Assembly: GCA_963743945.1 (NCBI GenBank)
Contig: CAVURO010000006.1
Span: 53,018 to 117,017 of the forward strand
Origin: JACOTK01 sp963743945
GTDB lineage: Bacteria; Actinomycetota; Acidimicrobiia; Acidimicrobiales; CADCSY01
Direction: 5' to 3'
Length of the DNA stretch: 64,000 bases
Shown here: positions 63,722 to 64,000 of the stretch, in pieces
Layout of the letters: every line of letters starts with the position of its first letter
How positions within the stretch are numbered: position 1 is the first letter of the stretch
Notes under the pieces: model-generated
Database searches by the model: none
The model's input: only the letters and a program-made list of their open reading frames with translations
What the model was told of the DNA's origin: nothing
Translations under genes and position numbers: made by a program

Positions 63722-64000
63722 CTAGATGGCGTCTGTTCCTTGCTCACCGGTACGAATACGAACGGCCCGGGAGACTTCCGTCACCCAGATCTTTCCGTCA
63801 CCGATCTTTCCGGTCCTCGCCGAGGAGGCAATGGTGTCGACGACCTTGTCGACATCTGCATCGTCGACAAGTACTTCGATCATGGCCTTGGGCACGAAGT
63901 CGATCGTGTACTCGGTGCCTCGGTAGGTCTCGGTGTGACCACCTTGTCGACCGAAGCCCCGAACCTCGCTCACGGTCAAACCGGTGATGCCCACGCTCTT
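63722..64000 (-). CDS. glnB: Nitrogen regulatory protein PII (5' end beyond the window)
   Basis: Trimeric signal protein binding ATP/ADP and 2-oxoglutarate. Present from about residue 20: TGLTVSEVRGFGRQGGHTE, the T-loop YRGTEYTIDFVPK with the modifiable Tyr, and the ATP site RTGKIGDGKIWV. It is upstream of amt on the same strand (75 bases), the usual glnK-amt pairing. The first roughly 20 codons lie to the right of the window. Confidence 0.9.
   Translation of the reverse strand, partial: KSVGITGLTVSEVRGFGRQGGHTETYRGTEYTIDFVPKAMIEVLVDDADVDKVVDTIASSARTGKIGDGKIWVTEVSRAVRIRTGEQGTDAI

Overview
This is a high-GC actinobacterial chromosome segment around the replication origin. Gene order from about 11.4 to 37.6 kb closely follows the origin region known from Mycobacterium: pcnA, an Rv3909-like protein, a kinase in the Rv3910 position, sigM and its anti-sigma, trxB, trxA, parB, parA, rsmG, jag, yidC, yidD, rnpA, rpmH, then dnaA, oriC, dnaN, recF, dciA, gyrB, gyrA, a DUF3566 protein and tRNA-Ile. 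The left edge (DUF5318, PadR, ino1) matches another mycobacterial group (Rv0046c to Rv0049). The mixture of F420/LLM, mycothiol-type, EgtB/EgtD and P450/ferredoxin genes, together with a PelF-type exopolysaccharide locus, suggests a deep-branching actinobacterium, possibly class Acidimicrobiia. That placement is inference, since no phylogeny could be run.

Layout. 0-3.2 kb: DUF5318, PadR regulator, inositol-phosphate synthase, a methyltransferase. 3.3-11.4 kb: a Pel-like polysaccharide locus. On the minus strand it has a coiled-coil/repeat protein, a secreted deacetylase, a PelF-type glycosyltransferase and a polytopic membrane protein; two tandem GH114 polygalactosaminidases diverge from it. 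11.4-20 kb: CCA-adding enzyme, HDAC-family deacetylase, Rv3909-like protein, Ser/Thr kinase, ECF sigma/anti-sigma pair, small membrane proteins. 20-26.9 kb: thioredoxin system, two parS sites, chromosome partitioning and membrane-insertion genes. 26.9-37.6 kb: dnaA, oriC, dnaN, recF, dciA, gyrBA, a TadE/VanY-like fusion, DUF3566 and tRNA-Ile. 37.7-43.5 kb: NAD-binding oxidoreductase, a FliA/WhiG-type sigma factor with a sigma-28-like promoter, a FlgN-like protein, and a DNA-repair module (primase-polymerase, LigC-type ligase, Fpg/Nei glycosylase). 43.7-55.7 kb: peptidase, SDR, ergothioneine genes egtB/egtD, tRNA-Ala, a TetR/cyclopropane synthase pair, HxlR/cupin pair, LLM oxidoreductase, methyltransferases, mycothiol-type enzyme. 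55.8-64 kb: ferredoxin, two tandem P450s, sugar dehydrogenase, desaturase, phosphoglycerate mutase, ammonium transporter, PII.

Sequence quality is uneven. From about 57.6 kb to 63.6 kb every gene, including housekeeping gpmA, is broken by several single-base frame changes. This looks like sequencing or assembly error rather than decay. Isolated frame breaks also occur in the PadR tail, the repeat protein at 8.3 kb, the anti-sigma factor at 18.8 kb and a small gene at 49.4 kb; two of these fall inside coding tandem repeats.

The best candidate for something undescribed is the 3.3-11.4 kb locus. It couples PelF, a deacetylase and duplicated GH114 enzymes to a membrane protein that I do not recognise as PelG.
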